From NCBI RefSeq assembly GCF_029953635.1, contig NZ_CP124543.1:5063455-5127454 (forward strand): DNA of 64,000 nt. The letters are read 5' to 3'. This document shows, in pieces, positions 8,439-16,467 of the stretch. A program made the translations under genes and the position numbers. The notes under the pieces were generated by a model, which did no database searches, was not told where the DNA came from, and was given only the letters and a program-made list of their open reading frames with translations. Origin of the DNA: Halotia branconii CENA392. Lineage in GTDB: Bacteria > Cyanobacteriota > Cyanobacteriia > Cyanobacteriales > Nostocaceae. Each line of letters begins with the position of its first letter. Positions within the stretch are counted from its first letter, which is position 1.

Positions 8439-8487
8439 CGATTTTTTCTCAAGTTTATCTTGATAAAGATACAGGTATATCTCAATA
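8435..8487 (+). pseudogene. Remnant of the toxin partner of the DUF433 gene
   Basis: The frame begins at the ATGA overlap with MTIFSQVYLDKDTG. DUF5615-type PIN-like toxins characteristically start with a short strand followed by YLDED, the first acidic pair of the nuclease site. After about 14 codons the sequence becomes the antisense of the Rpn-like fragment (8488-8823), so the toxin body is missing. The assignment rests on the position, the overlap and this short stretch. Confidence 0.45.
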
Positions 8488-8823
8488 TTATTGGTTTAAC
8501 CAAGCTTCTAAATCAGCAACACTAGAAAAATTTAATAATGCTTCTCCTAAATTCTCTAATTGTTCAATTGATAAGCCTTTAGTTTGCTCGATTAATGACG
8601 CATCGATTTCACCAATACGACGATTGAGTTGGCGTAGAACTAGACGTTGCTCTCCTGACTGTACAGCTTGTTCTCTGTCTCTTTGATAAAGTGGTTCTAG
8701 TCGCATAATTAACTCTTGATCATCTGCTGATAATTCTTGATTTACTCTCAAATTTTCGCGCAAGTTGTAAACTAATTCAAGAGTTGCTTTTTGGTATGGA
8801 TGATTTAATGGTAACGCTTGCAA
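8488..8823 (-). pseudogene. 3' fragment of an Rpn/DUF4351-type gene
   Basis: 111 codons closely matching the end of the frameshifted gene at 5810-6160, with the same NLRENLRVNQELSADDQEL, LNRRIGEIDASLIE and ADLEAWLNQ segments; the two DNA copies also match at most bases. Similarity begins abruptly at 8823 (the ALP/QALP codons), beyond which the sequence is unrelated and leads into the DUF559 gene. The N-terminal nuclease core is absent, so the copy is dead. Its 3' boundary coincides with the truncation of the toxin remnant. Confidence 0.8.
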
Positions 8824-8847
8824 AAAGTTTTTCCGTAAACATAAGAT

Positions 8848-9231
8848 TTAGGGTTTAGAGATGATTAAACTCTGTATATGCATACATACACTATCAAACT
8901 GATTTAAAAGTTGACTATTTGTAAACCTAATAATCTTTAAACCATATCCTTCTAGAATTTTTGTTCTCTCTATATCGTAGTCTTGACCTTCATCTGTAAA
9001 ATGGCTATCTCCATCAACTTCAATCACCACTTGTAAAGTCGGACAGTAAAAATCAACTATAAAATGATGAATTGGCCGTTGCCTTAAAACCCGAAACTGA
9101 AAATTCTTCAGATACTCAGACCACAGCTTTTTTTCTGCTGGAGTCATGTTTTTACGAAGTTCTTTTGCTCTTTCTACAAGCTTTGGATTATAAGGTAAAT
9201 GGAAATCGCTACTGTTAAGGTTGTTTGTCAT
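8848..9231 (-). CDS. DUF559 domain endonuclease-like protein, copy 1
   Basis: 127 aa of the DUF559 family, which has the very-short-patch-repair (Vsr)-like PD-(D/E)xK fold. Visible: NPKLVERAKELRKNMTPAEK (the family's N-terminal helix), LWSEYLKNFQFRVLRQRPI, then FIVDFYCPTLQVVIEVDGDSHF, which supplies the D-x(n)-E-x-D catalytic pattern. It is about 85-90% identical by eye to the copy at 18917-19336. Both genes are on the minus strand and both are framed by the same TAGATCCCCCTAAATCCC palindromic repeats. The biological role of DUF559 proteins is not established; a role in mobility of the surrounding repeats is hypothesised in the findings. Confidence 0.8.
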   Translation of the reverse strand: MTNNLNSSDFHLPYNPKLVERAKELRKNMTPAEKKLWSEYLKNFQFRVLRQRPIHHFIVDFYCPTLQVVIEVDGDSHFTDEGQDYDIERTKILEGYGLKIIRFTNSQLLNQFDSVCMHIQSLIISKP

Positions 9232-9347
9232 ATTTTATAAGGTTTATGCTTTTAAACTCATCGATAATTTGTGAAATAAAATTAAAGTCTCTTTATTAAA
9301 AGTTACGGTTAGATATAAGTTTTATCAAGTTGTCTAACAGTGTTTAG

Positions 9348-9537
9348 ATCCCCCCTAACCCTCCTTAAAAAAGGGGGGAACAAGAATTAAAATCCCACAT
9401 TTTGTACCAGCGCAAAGATGTGTGTACACCATAGCTTAAAAAGGGAACGATAACATATCAAAGTCCCCCTTTTTAAGGGGGATTTAGGGGGATCTAAACT
9501 GATTTGATACATCATTAAAGACTTTTCAAACACCCTC
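9348..9537. repeat. Palindromic repeats upstream of DUF559 copy 1, ending in a 17-bp inverted-end motif
   Basis: Contains two hairpin units (9348-9382 and 9462-9494; arms GATCCCCCTTAAAAAGGGGG-like), a shared segment AAGATGTGTGTACACCATAG also present inverted in the second cassette, and the motif ACTTTTCAAACACCCTC at 9521-9537, whose reverse complement GAGGGTGTTTGAAAAGT matches the ends of the 18856-19688 unit. Confidence 0.75.
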
Positions 9538-9549
9538 TTAAACACTCTG

Positions 9550-10086
9550 CGATATATCCACGCTAACCCAAAAGCAGCAAGAATACAGCAGGGTTATTTC
9601 TACGACTTTAGCAATTATGGCACTCATGACCGTTTGAGTAATGATGGTATCATATGATGTCCGGCAAATCACCCTTAATATGTCATTGCGAGTGGAACGA
9701 AGTGAAACGACGCAATCGCAAGGTTTTTGGGATTGCTTCCCTTCGGTCGCAATGACGGTTATTTGAACGGACATGATATCACTCAATGGCATCCCGCGTT
9801 TTTGCTGTTGGGGAGAACTTTAGAAGAATGTGCAGCTAAATATCGCCAGTTTTGTAAGAAATATCGACCGCAAGCAAAGCCAGAGAAAAGAAACCTCTGG
9901 GGAAGTCGGTTTTTGCCCTCAATGAAGAAGGATGCTAAATCAAAAAAGTCACCGGGACAGATGAGTTTACCTTGGGATAAACAAAGAGTAACTGAAGATA
10001 CGGAGGTGCATGAAGTAGCAGAAAAATTTATTCTGGCAAACTGTTATAACCCCGCAGTGCCAGGTATCGAAATTCTGAAATGTTGA
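9550..10086 (+). pseudogene. IS200/REP-associated-type tyrosine transposase gene, 5'-truncated and interrupted
   Basis: The frame from 9550 reads RYIHANPKAAR, then QGYFYDFSNYGTHDRLSNDG, and breaks at an inserted element (9653-9776); after it the same frame resumes with TQWHPAFLLLGRTLEECAAK and runs to TGA at 10086. Removing the insert plus one copy of the 5-bp repeat restores DGITQWHP without a frameshift. The Y-(I/V)-H-x-N-P-x-A-A motif and the following tail are typical of cyanobacterial single-strand tyrosine (Y1) transposases. The catalytic HUH region should lie further upstream and is missing: the DUF559-associated repeats occupy that place. The gene is dead as written. Confidence 0.7.
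9653..9776. mobile_element. 124-bp inverted-repeat element (MITE-like) inserted in the transposase gene
   Basis: Flanked by TATCA on both sides (9648-9652 and 9777-9781). The ends are imperfect inverted repeats: TATGATGTCCGGCAAATCAC on the left and GTTATTTGAACGGACATGA on the right. Inside is a separate palindrome beginning GTCATTGCGAG and ending CGCAATGAC, a common cyanobacterial repeat. Related termini (ATATCATGTCCG) occur at 37533-37695 and 56881-56951. Confidence 0.75.
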
Positions 10087-10145
10087 TTCTACCGTGCATA
10101 AGAGGCTTGTAATAAATCTTTATAAATGTCTGAAAACCTTAGATT

Positions 10146-11267
10146 TTAAACTTTACAAGTCTCGATGCGAGAGAAGAGATTCAGAAGACCTTTCCTATTC
10201 GCAAACGGGAAGTGTCCTCTATTCTCAGACGGAAATTGATTTGGCTCGTCTTTAACCTCAGAATATCCTACTTTCACTGTCCAACCTACGCTCTCGCCAA
10301 ACTTCTCCCAGGCTTCTTGATAATAGTTGCCATCAGCTTTACCGCCAACGCTCAAGTAAATTTTTTTTTGGACGCTGAAGCCAAAATATCCATAGCTGTA
10401 ATTTACCCACAGTTGGTCAATTGTCCGTAAGTCAGTACAAGGAAAATTTAAGAGTTCGTCTGAGGTCAAGTAGTCGCTATTTTTTTTACCTACAACCTGA
10501 AGCATCACCCGATAGGTTTCTATATCGGCTTCTCTCCAGTTATTTGCTGCTAGTAGGACGCGTAGTCTGGTGTAGTCTATGCCTTTGTCTGAATCAAGTG
10601 TGTTGGGTTTGCCCTGCTGCTCCGTTGGAGGGATGCTGTTAGTAGGATTTGTTTGTGGTGTTGCAGTCTGAGATGGTTCAGTCTTTGTAGGGTCATTATT
10701 TGTTACAACAGGCTGATCTTGTTGTTGGCTCCAAATCCCTCCACCCACGACTGACGTTACTAAGCCTAAAATTCCCCAACCCACCCATTTCAAAAATTGT
10801 CTTCTGTCTGAAGGTTTTTGAGGCGATTGAGATAAACTGATGGGTTGTGTTTTTGGCTTTTGTCCAGTAATACCCCAAATCAACTGTTCCATTGGATCGG
10901 GATTTTGTAGCCGAAAATCTACCCAATGAAAGCCTTTTAAAAATCTCGGAACTGTATTTATAAGTTTATCAGGGCATCCAGGAAGAATAACTAAGCCTAT
11001 GCGAAGCTGATGATTTTTCGCAAACTCAACAAGAAACTCTTTCATTTCGATATCTGCCCACGGCCCTACACCCGAAGAACCGATAAATACAGCTACAGCT
11101 TTGACTTGAGGAATTATTTCTTCAAGTTGGTCTTGCCAACGTCGAAATGGCTCAAAGTCGTACTTATCTAACCAAGCATCTATTCCTTCTTTTAACAGAT
11201 GCTCTCTAATTTTTTCTACCTCTGCTTTTTCTTTGCTGTTGTGGCAGAGGAAAACATCCTTGACCAT
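10146..11267 (-). CDS. TIR domain - transmembrane - GUN4 domain fusion protein
   Basis: 373 aa in three parts. Residues 3-125 are a TIR domain: it opens DVFLCHNSKEK, has a BB-loop-like DKYDFEPF region, and a W70-A-D-I-E74 spacing compatible with the catalytic glutamate of TIR NADases. Residues 154-178 hold RRQFLKW followed by a Gly-rich hydrophobic segment, which resembles a twin-arginine (Tat) signal placed internally. After a Pro/Thr/Gln-rich linker, residues about 235-373 are a GUN4 domain (ELLNFPCTDLRTIDQLW, GYFGFSVQKKIY, EAWEKFGESVGW), which in other proteins binds porphyrins. The upstream gene ends 3 bases before this start, and GGAGGAG within its last codons is the likely ribosome site, so the two are coupled. 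Function as a sensor-effector is inferred. Confidence 0.85.
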   Translation of the reverse strand: MVKDVFLCHNSKEKAEVEKIREHLLKEGIDAWLDKYDFEPFRRWQDQLEEIIPQVKAVAVFIGSSGVGPWADIEMKEFLVEFAKNHQLRIGLVILPGCPDKLINTVPRFLKGFHWVDFRLQNPDPMEQLIWGITGQKPKTQPISLSQSPQKPSDRRQFLKWVGWGILGLVTSVVGGGIWSQQQDQPVVTNNDPTKTEPSQTATPQTNPTNSIPPTEQQGKPNTLDSDKGIDYTRLRVLLAANNWREADIETYRVMLQVVGKKNSDYLTSDELLNFPCTDLRTIDQLWVNYSYGYFGFSVQKKIYLSVGGKADGNYYQEAWEKFGESVGWTVKVGYSEVKDEPNQFPSENRGHFPFANRKGLLNLFSRIETCKV

Positions 11268-11270
11268 CTA

Positions 11271-11762
11271 TTACTCCTCCACACCCGCAATAGTCGCCAA
11301 CGCATGAGCATACTCTTTTAAACCCACCCGCAAAGCCTCTAACTCTCGCCGCGCCGTCGCCTCCTCAGACCACCCCTGCTCGTGTTCCTTGGGACTCACC
11401 CCCACAGGTCGCCTAGCTTCCCACGCTTGCAATAACGGATGCCACTTTGACAAAAACGGTCTTAACCCATTATTCAACACCGCGATCGCAATTCCCCCGA
11501 CAGAATCACGAGAAGCCCCCACATCCGGCCCAGCTGCTTTGAGAACTTCGCGGGTAGTGCCAAATAAACTATAAAGAGAGTTCATCGCTTCTCGTACTAA
11601 ACCTTGGTCAAGTGCCAATGGTTGCACAGCAATTCGCGTCACCAATTCTACATACAACGACCAAGCCGCCTTCTTTTGTGTGGTGTCTACTTTCCAAGAC
11701 ATCGAACCAATGCCAAAAGGCAGACTTACAGATACAGTCTCTAACGAAACGCGATCGCGCAT
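11271..11762 (-). CDS. Conserved small protein coupled to the TIR-GUN4 gene
   Basis: 163 aa, no domain that I can name. The N-terminus has SVSLPFGIGSMSWKVD, then a helical region (AAWSLYVELVTRIAVQPL, LVREAMNSLYSLFGTTREVL), a GPDVGASRDSVGGIAIAVLN stretch, and a C-terminal EHEQGWSEEATARRELEALR helix. There are no cysteines or obvious catalytic residues. It is the first gene of a two-gene unit with the TIR-GUN4 protein, 3 bases apart, so it is probably a regulator, adaptor or immunity component of that effector. I have the impression that homologues accompany other TIR or caspase-type proteins, but could not check. Base composition is a little richer in G+C than its neighbours. Confidence 0.7.
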   Translation of the reverse strand: MRDRVSLETVSVSLPFGIGSMSWKVDTTQKKAAWSLYVELVTRIAVQPLALDQGLVREAMNSLYSLFGTTREVLKAAGPDVGASRDSVGGIAIAVLNNGLRPFLSKWHPLLQAWEARRPVGVSPKEHEQGWSEEATARRELEALRVGLKEYAHALATIAGVEE

Positions 11763-11820
11763 AACTATAATAATTAAGCAAATTTGTGTAGTTATTATTG
11801 TAGTTGACTTTAAACTCTCA

Positions 11821-11893
11821 CTCTCCGCGCCTCTGCGTGGGGTAAATTCATCTCTAGTAAGATTGCCTCACGCAAAGGCGCAAAGGCGCTAAG
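11821..11893. repeat. CGCAAAGGC / GCGCCTCTGCG short tandem repeat pair
   Basis: GCGCCTCTGCGTGG on one side and CCTCACGCAAAGGCGCAAAG on the other can fold back on each other. The same words recur at 19984-20020 and 23482-23516. It separates the TIR module from tldD. Confidence 0.65.
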
Positions 11894-11976
11894 AAGAGAT
11901 TAAGAGTGTTAGTTAGTAGCCGACGTTGCCCGAATAATTGCACAATGAAAGCAGTTCGTCGTGGTGCTACCAACAA

Positions 11977-13371
11977 ATGCCGACTACAATTGCTGACGCA
12001 CAAAATTTACTTTCTGACCTAATTAGCCGCTACTCATCCCATGTAGATTATTTGATGATTCGTTTGGAAGAAGCAGAAGGGACTGATATCTTGTTGCGCG
12101 GTGACAAGGTAGAAACCCTCAGCGAAGGCATCTCCATTGGTGGACATATTCGCGCTTGTCATAAAGGCGGTTGGGGTTTGAGCAGTTTTAACCAGCTTTC
12201 TACTATTAAAGAACGAATTGAAGAAGCGATCGCAGCTGCACAGATGGTTGGTGATGAAGAAACTTTACTTGCTCCTATTGATCCCATACAAGCAATTTGT
12301 CAACTACCTTTAACGGGTACAAACCCCCGTCAGATTAGCCTAGCCCAGAAAAAAGAATTGTGCGATCGCTATACTGATTTATTGAAAAGCGTTGACCATC
12401 GCATCACTACTACTTCAGTACGTTACGGTGACAGTAACCAAAAAGTTATCCTCGCCACCTCAGAAGGTACTTTGATTGAGCAATCTTGGGTGGATATGGA
12501 AATGCGCTTTGCTGCTACCGCCAGAAACGGCGAAACTGTGCAAACTGGCAGAGAAACCACAGGTTCTCGTAAAGCTTATGAAGATTTAACCGATTTGGAT
12601 GAACAAGTCAAAGGTGCTGCCCAAAGGGCTGTTGCAGCTTTATCTCTACCATCGGTGAAGGGCAATACTTACACTGTGGTTATTGACCCAATTTTAACTG
12701 GTTTGTTTGTTCACGAAGCCTTTGGACATCTTTCTGAAGCTGATATGGCTTACGAAAACCCAGATTTACTAGAAGTTATGACCATCGGCCGGCGATTTGG
12801 CCCCAAAGAACTACAAATTTTTGATGGTGCTGCCCCAGAGGGACATCGCGGCAGCTATTTTTATGATGATGAAGGGACACCCGCAACTACTACGCAACTA
12901 ATTAAAGATGGGGTTTTGGTGGGACGTTTACATTCCCGTGAAACTGCTGGCAAATTGGAAGAAGCACCTACAGGTAATGCCCGCTGTCTTAATTATCACT
13001 TCAGCCCAATTGTGCGGATGACAAATACTTGGATAGAACGAGGTAAAACACCAGTTGCAGATTTATTTACTGGTATTAAAGAAGGAGTGTATGCTCGTAA
13101 CTGGCTTGGTGGTATGACCAATGGCGAAATGTTTACTTTCAGCGCTGGGGAAGCGTGGATGATTAGAAACGGTAAAATCGCTGAATCGGTTAAGGATGTC
13201 ACACTTTCGGGTAATGTTTTTCAAACCCTCGCTGATATTGAAGCAATTGGCAATGACTTTTACTGGGATGAGTCTGGCGGTTGCGGTAAAGGTGGACAAA
13301 ATGGTTTATCTGTTGGTTGTGGTGGCCCCAGTTTGCGAATTAGAGATGTTGTAGTTGGTGGAGAAATTTAA
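11977..13371 (+). CDS. tldD: TldD/PmbA family metalloprotease, TldD type
   Basis: 464 aa. TldD works with TldE (PmbA) as a zinc protease that processes small modified peptides and clears unfolded or antitoxin proteins in the cytosol. The metal-binding HEAFGH motif begins at about residue 246 and is followed by LSEADMAYENP as expected for the catalytic TldD subunit rather than PmbA; the downstream GAAPEGHRGSYFYDDEG block and the C-terminal GGCGKGGQ region, which supplies further metal ligands in the family, are present. ATG at 11977 gives the usual N-terminus; an upstream TTG at 11938 is in frame but unlikely. No tldE is in the window. It converges with the next gene with no space between stops. 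Confidence 0.92.
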   Translation: MPTTIADAQNLLSDLISRYSSHVDYLMIRLEEAEGTDILLRGDKVETLSEGISIGGHIRACHKGGWGLSSFNQLSTIKERIEEAIAAAQMVGDEETLLAPIDPIQAICQLPLTGTNPRQISLAQKKELCDRYTDLLKSVDHRITTTSVRYGDSNQKVILATSEGTLIEQSWVDMEMRFAATARNGETVQTGRETTGSRKAYEDLTDLDEQVKGAAQRAVAALSLPSVKGNTYTVVIDPILTGLFVHEAFGHLSEADMAYENPDLLEVMTIGRRFGPKELQIFDGAAPEGHRGSYFYDDEGTPATTTQLIKDGVLVGRLHSRETAGKLEEAPTGNARCLNYHFSPIVRMTNTWIERGKTPVADLFTGIKEGVYARNWLGGMTNGEMFTFSAGEAWMIRNGKIAESVKDVTLSGNVFQTLADIEAIGNDFYWDESGGCGKGGQNGLSVGCGGPSLRIRDVVVGGEI

Positions 13372-13716
13372 CTAAATTGATTCGCGCTTTAGTAAGGCCA
13401 TCCACATATCTGAGGGGTCAGAGTAATAATCGATTTGCTCAACTCGATATCGATAAGTTTCAAAACCGCGTTGCAAAATAATGTAGTCACGCGGTTTTAT
13501 ACCTTTACCCATTCCAGTCATTTGTGCTTCTGTTCCGTCATTAAGTGATTCAAATACGTAATCTTTTCCCCAAACTAAGTGACTGTAATCGTGGATTTTA
13601 CGCTTTTTGCTTAATCTCTTTACTGGAGAGAACAGCAATGGTAAAGAGTTGATGAAATTAGAACTTAAGTTAATTCCTATTTTAATAAAAGACATAAGTG
13701 AATTTTCCAATATCAA
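13372..13716 (-). CDS. Hypothetical protein
   Basis: 114 aa. The N-terminal 40 residues are mixed hydrophobic and basic; the C-terminal 70 residues form a compact region: HDYSHLVWGKDYVFESL, then GMGKGIKPRDYIIL and FETYRYRVEQIDYYSDPSDMW. The GIKPRDYI-(I/V)-L pattern with a following tyrosine-rich strand suggests a small beta-barrel, and similar short proteins are frequent in filamentous cyanobacteria, but no function is known to me. Start may be Met1 or Met8. It lies tail-to-tail with tldD; upstream are 500 AT-rich bases without a gene. Confidence 0.6.
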   Translation of the reverse strand: MILENSLMSFIKIGINLSSNFINSLPLLFSPVKRLSKKRKIHDYSHLVWGKDYVFESLNDGTEAQMTGMGKGIKPRDYIILQRGFETYRYRVEQIDYYSDPSDMWMALLKRESI

Positions 13717-14225
13717 GTCATGAATTTTAATTTATAAAATAATCAAACCTGTAGATAGTAAGAGAAACAGTTAACTACAGATAAATATGTATTTAATAAA
13801 ATAAAAACCAAATGATTGCTAAATCATGAAGACAGTACACCACCTGATTATTAATAAATTAGCAAATTAAACTAGTTATCTTGGGACATGCTGACAAAGT
13901 AATTTTAAGATAATTAACTAAAATGCAAATTAGTTGCTTTCATACATAATGAAAGTTAAGTAACGATATTTTACTCATCACTTATACTTAATTAAGACAA
14001 TATTCAGCGTTTGGTAGAATCTTTGACGCTGTAAAAGATGAAATTATTGCACATTTTATAATAAAAACGGTCTACTTATCTCCAGTAGAAGTACTAGTTT
14101 ATAAAAAAAATTATTTAAATAATCATACCTTCATAGTTTTAATTTAGCATCTTTGCTACATCCATACGTGCTTTATATATGTATATATAATGTCATAAAT
14201 GTGAATTTTTAAAGAGGAACTAGCT
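13717..14225. other. AT-rich intergenic region
   Basis: About 510 bases, strongly AT-rich, with no open frame of note and no repeat shared with the rest of the window. It could hold the promoter of the 114-aa gene or a small RNA; no specific evidence for either was seen. Confidence 0.5.
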
Positions 14226-14819
14226 TTAATTTATACTTTTAACTTTTAAAGCAATATCTACCTGCTTTAACAGTATTTCTAGAGTAGAGGAGTTGTCTAA
14301 CACAACATCAGCACGAGATGCTTTTTCTGCAAGAGATAATTGACTATTGATGCGGGCTTGTGCCTGTTCTTGGCTAAGATGATTTCGCTGTATCAATCTT
14401 TGCAGTTGTTGTAACTTTGAGCAATACACAACCCAAATTTCTGTAACTAAATCAGTCATCTTGACTTCAAACAGCAAAGGGATTACTAACACTATTATTT
14501 GTGTAGGAGATTGGGCGATCGCCTCTTGAAAACGATCGCCTACATAAGGATGAATCAACTCCTCTATCTTGTTGCGTTCATCTTGACTTTCAAAAATAAT
14601 TTCACCTAACTTTTGACGGTTGAGGCTACCATCTGCAAGTAAAATTTGTTTGCCGTAACGTTGGGCGATCGCATCAAGAATAGGCGAACCTATAGTTACT
14701 GCATCTCTAGCATAAATATCAGCATCCAATATTGGCAGATTGTAAGCACTAGCCAAATAATTGGCGACAGTAGTTTTACCTGTAGCAATACCTCCAGTTA
14801 AGCCGATAATGCGTTTCAT
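14226..14819 (-). CDS. coaE: Dephospho-CoA kinase
   Basis: Catalyses the last step of coenzyme A synthesis, phosphorylation of the 3'-hydroxyl of dephospho-CoA. The P-loop GGIATGKT is at residues 9-16, followed by LPILDADIYARDAV (the conserved D-A-D substrate and Mg site) and IELIHPYVGD (the H-P motif). At 197 aa the length is normal when the ATG at 14819 is used; a longer frame upstream would add 15 residues encoded partly by a heptamer repeat (AGGGAACAGGGAAC) and was rejected. The gene is followed by nothing on its strand for 500 bases; cobA/hemD lies upstream on the same strand with 52 bases between, mostly repeats. Confidence 0.93.
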   Translation of the reverse strand: MKRIIGLTGGIATGKTTVANYLASAYNLPILDADIYARDAVTIGSPILDAIAQRYGKQILLADGSLNRQKLGEIIFESQDERNKIEELIHPYVGDRFQEAIAQSPTQIIVLVIPLLFEVKMTDLVTEIWVVYCSKLQQLQRLIQRNHLSQEQAQARINSQLSLAEKASRADVVLDNSSTLEILLKQVDIALKVKSIN

Positions 14820-14871
14820 GTGTATAGCAGGGAAGAGGGAACAGGGAACAGCCGTATATCTCAATTACGAA

Positions 14872-16467
14872 TTACGAATTAGGTTGCCGAGCGAAGTCGA
14901 GGTACGAATTACGAATTAATGCTTGGGTTAATCCATCTAAAGTATATTCTTCTGCTTCTACATCTACGCGTCCGAATAAAGCACGACAAGTTTTTGAGGT
15001 TTGTGGGCCGATAGAAGCAATACAAACGCTTTCTAACTCATTAGCCACAGCTTTTTGAGGAAATATCCTTTGTGCGAGTTGATAGAAAAATTGTACAGTT
15101 TTAGAACTGGCAAAAGTAATGATATCTACTGTATGATTTTGCAGAGCTAACTTTGCTGAATCTGGAATACTACTAGGACAGCAAGATTGATATGCCGCAA
15201 CTTCTATTACTTCTGCACCTTTAGCAGTTAATTCTTTAACTAAAATTTCTCTACCACCGCTTTCGACTCTAGGAAATAAAACTTTTTTCCCAGATAATTC
15301 TTCAGGAAAACTTGCCAATAAAGAATCGGCAACAAACTCAGGTGGAATAAAATCAGGTTGGATGTAGCGTTGTTTGAGACTTTGGGCTGTTTTCTCCCCA
15401 ACAACGGCTATTTTTACACCAGCTAAAGCACGGATATCTTTACCTTGGGCATTTAGCCTGGCAAAAAAGTAGTCTACGCCATTGACAGAAGTGAGAATTA
15501 ACCAGTGAAAATCTAATAAGTTAGCGATCGCCTGATCTAAATCTGCCCAACTTGAAGGTGCGGTAATTTCTAAAGTAGGCATTTCAATGACTTTAGCACC
15601 TAAGGCAGTCAGGCGATCGCTAAATTGATTCGACTGTCCAAGCGAACGTGTCACTAGGATTGTTTTATTAGCAAGGGGAAACTGAGAAGATGGAGAGTGG
15701 TTGCTTGACATAATTTCAAGACTGGGAATTTTAACTATTTTCTTAGGTTGTAAGTAATTACGAAGCCCCACAACCTCGCCAATCACGATGACTACTGGCG
15801 AAAGAGATAAGCCAGCGGTTTGTTCTAAAATATCACCCAGTTGGGCTGTCCAAATTTGTTGATGAGGAGTGCCTGCCCAGCGGATGATCGCAATGGGCGT
15901 TAAGCGCGATCGCCCATGTCGAACTAATTGATGTACAATCTCTGGCAAATGTCGTCCGCCCATCAATATTACTAGTGTCTCTAACCGAGATAAAGCTTCC
16001 CAGTCTAAAGCTTCCGGTTCATGGGCTGTCAACACGGCAAAACAACGACTCAAGACGGTATCTGTCAAGGGAATCCCCGCCAGCAAAGGGGCTGCAAGGG
16101 CTGAGGAGATGCCTGGGACTACTTCAAATTCACAATCCGATTTTTGCAAAGCTTCAATTTCGGCAGTACAACGCCCAAAAATAAACGGATCACCCGATTT
16201 CAGTCTGACAACTTGTTGATTTTCCTGGCAGTATTTGACCAGTAACTGATTAATTTCAGCTTGTGGTGTACTCGGTTTACCACCACGTTTGCCTACATCT
16301 ATCTTGAGACAATCAAGGGGTACACAATCTAACAATTGGTCATCTACTAGAGCATCATAGACTAATACCTGAGCTTGACCCAAGAGATGATAAGCTTTAA
16401 CCGTCAGATATGCTACATCTCCAGGGCCAGCGCCGACGAGGTAAACTTTGCCCTTTGCTTCAGTCAT
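14872..16467 (-). CDS. cobA/hemD: Uroporphyrinogen-III C-methyltransferase / uroporphyrinogen-III synthase fusion
   Basis: 531 aa. Residues 1-240 are the SAM-dependent methyltransferase that turns uroporphyrinogen III into precorrin-2 for sirohaem and cobalamin: VYLVGAGPGDVAYLTVKA at the N-terminus, VYDALV, and RLKSGDPFIFGR. Residues about 265-515 are a HemD domain, which cyclises hydroxymethylbilane to uroporphyrinogen III (ILVTRSLGQSNQF, ILTSVNGVDYFF, VAVVGEKTAQ-like pattern and ITFASSKTVQFF). The fusion is common in bacteria. The final 12 residues (after LTQALIR) are encoded by an ATTACGA heptamer tract and a GACTTCGCTCGGCAACC repeat, so they are not part of the ancestral enzyme. The start at 16467 abuts a dispersed repeat. 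Confidence 0.93.
   Translation of the reverse strand: MTEAKGKVYLVGAGPGDVAYLTVKAYHLLGQAQVLVYDALVDDQLLDCVPLDCLKIDVGKRGGKPSTPQAEINQLLVKYCQENQQVVRLKSGDPFIFGRCTAEIEALQKSDCEFEVVPGISSALAAPLLAGIPLTDTVLSRCFAVLTAHEPEALDWEALSRLETLVILMGGRHLPEIVHQLVRHGRSRLTPIAIIRWAGTPHQQIWTAQLGDILEQTAGLSLSPVVIVIGEVVGLRNYLQPKKIVKIPSLEIMSSNHSPSSQFPLANKTILVTRSLGQSNQFSDRLTALGAKVIEMPTLEITAPSSWADLDQAIANLLDFHWLILTSVNGVDYFFARLNAQGKDIRALAGVKIAVVGEKTAQSLKQRYIQPDFIPPEFVADSLLASFPEELSGKKVLFPRVESGGREILVKELTAKGAEVIEVAAYQSCCPSSIPDSAKLALQNHTVDIITFASSKTVQFFYQLAQRIFPQKAVANELESVCIASIGPQTSKTCRALFGRVDVEAEEYTLDGLTQALIRNSYLDFARQPNS

Noticed and set aside
8435..8686. 84-codon plus-strand gene after DUF433
   Set aside because: Only the first 14 codons look like a toxin; the rest is the antisense of the Rpn fragment, which has the coding pattern.
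9727..10086. Intact 119-codon gene starting inside the MITE-like element
   Set aside because: Its first codons come from the inserted element; the transposase part is a continuation of the fragment starting at 9550.
11938..11976. TTG-initiated N-terminal extension of TldD
   Set aside because: The extra residues have no family match and the ATG at 11977 gives the usual start.
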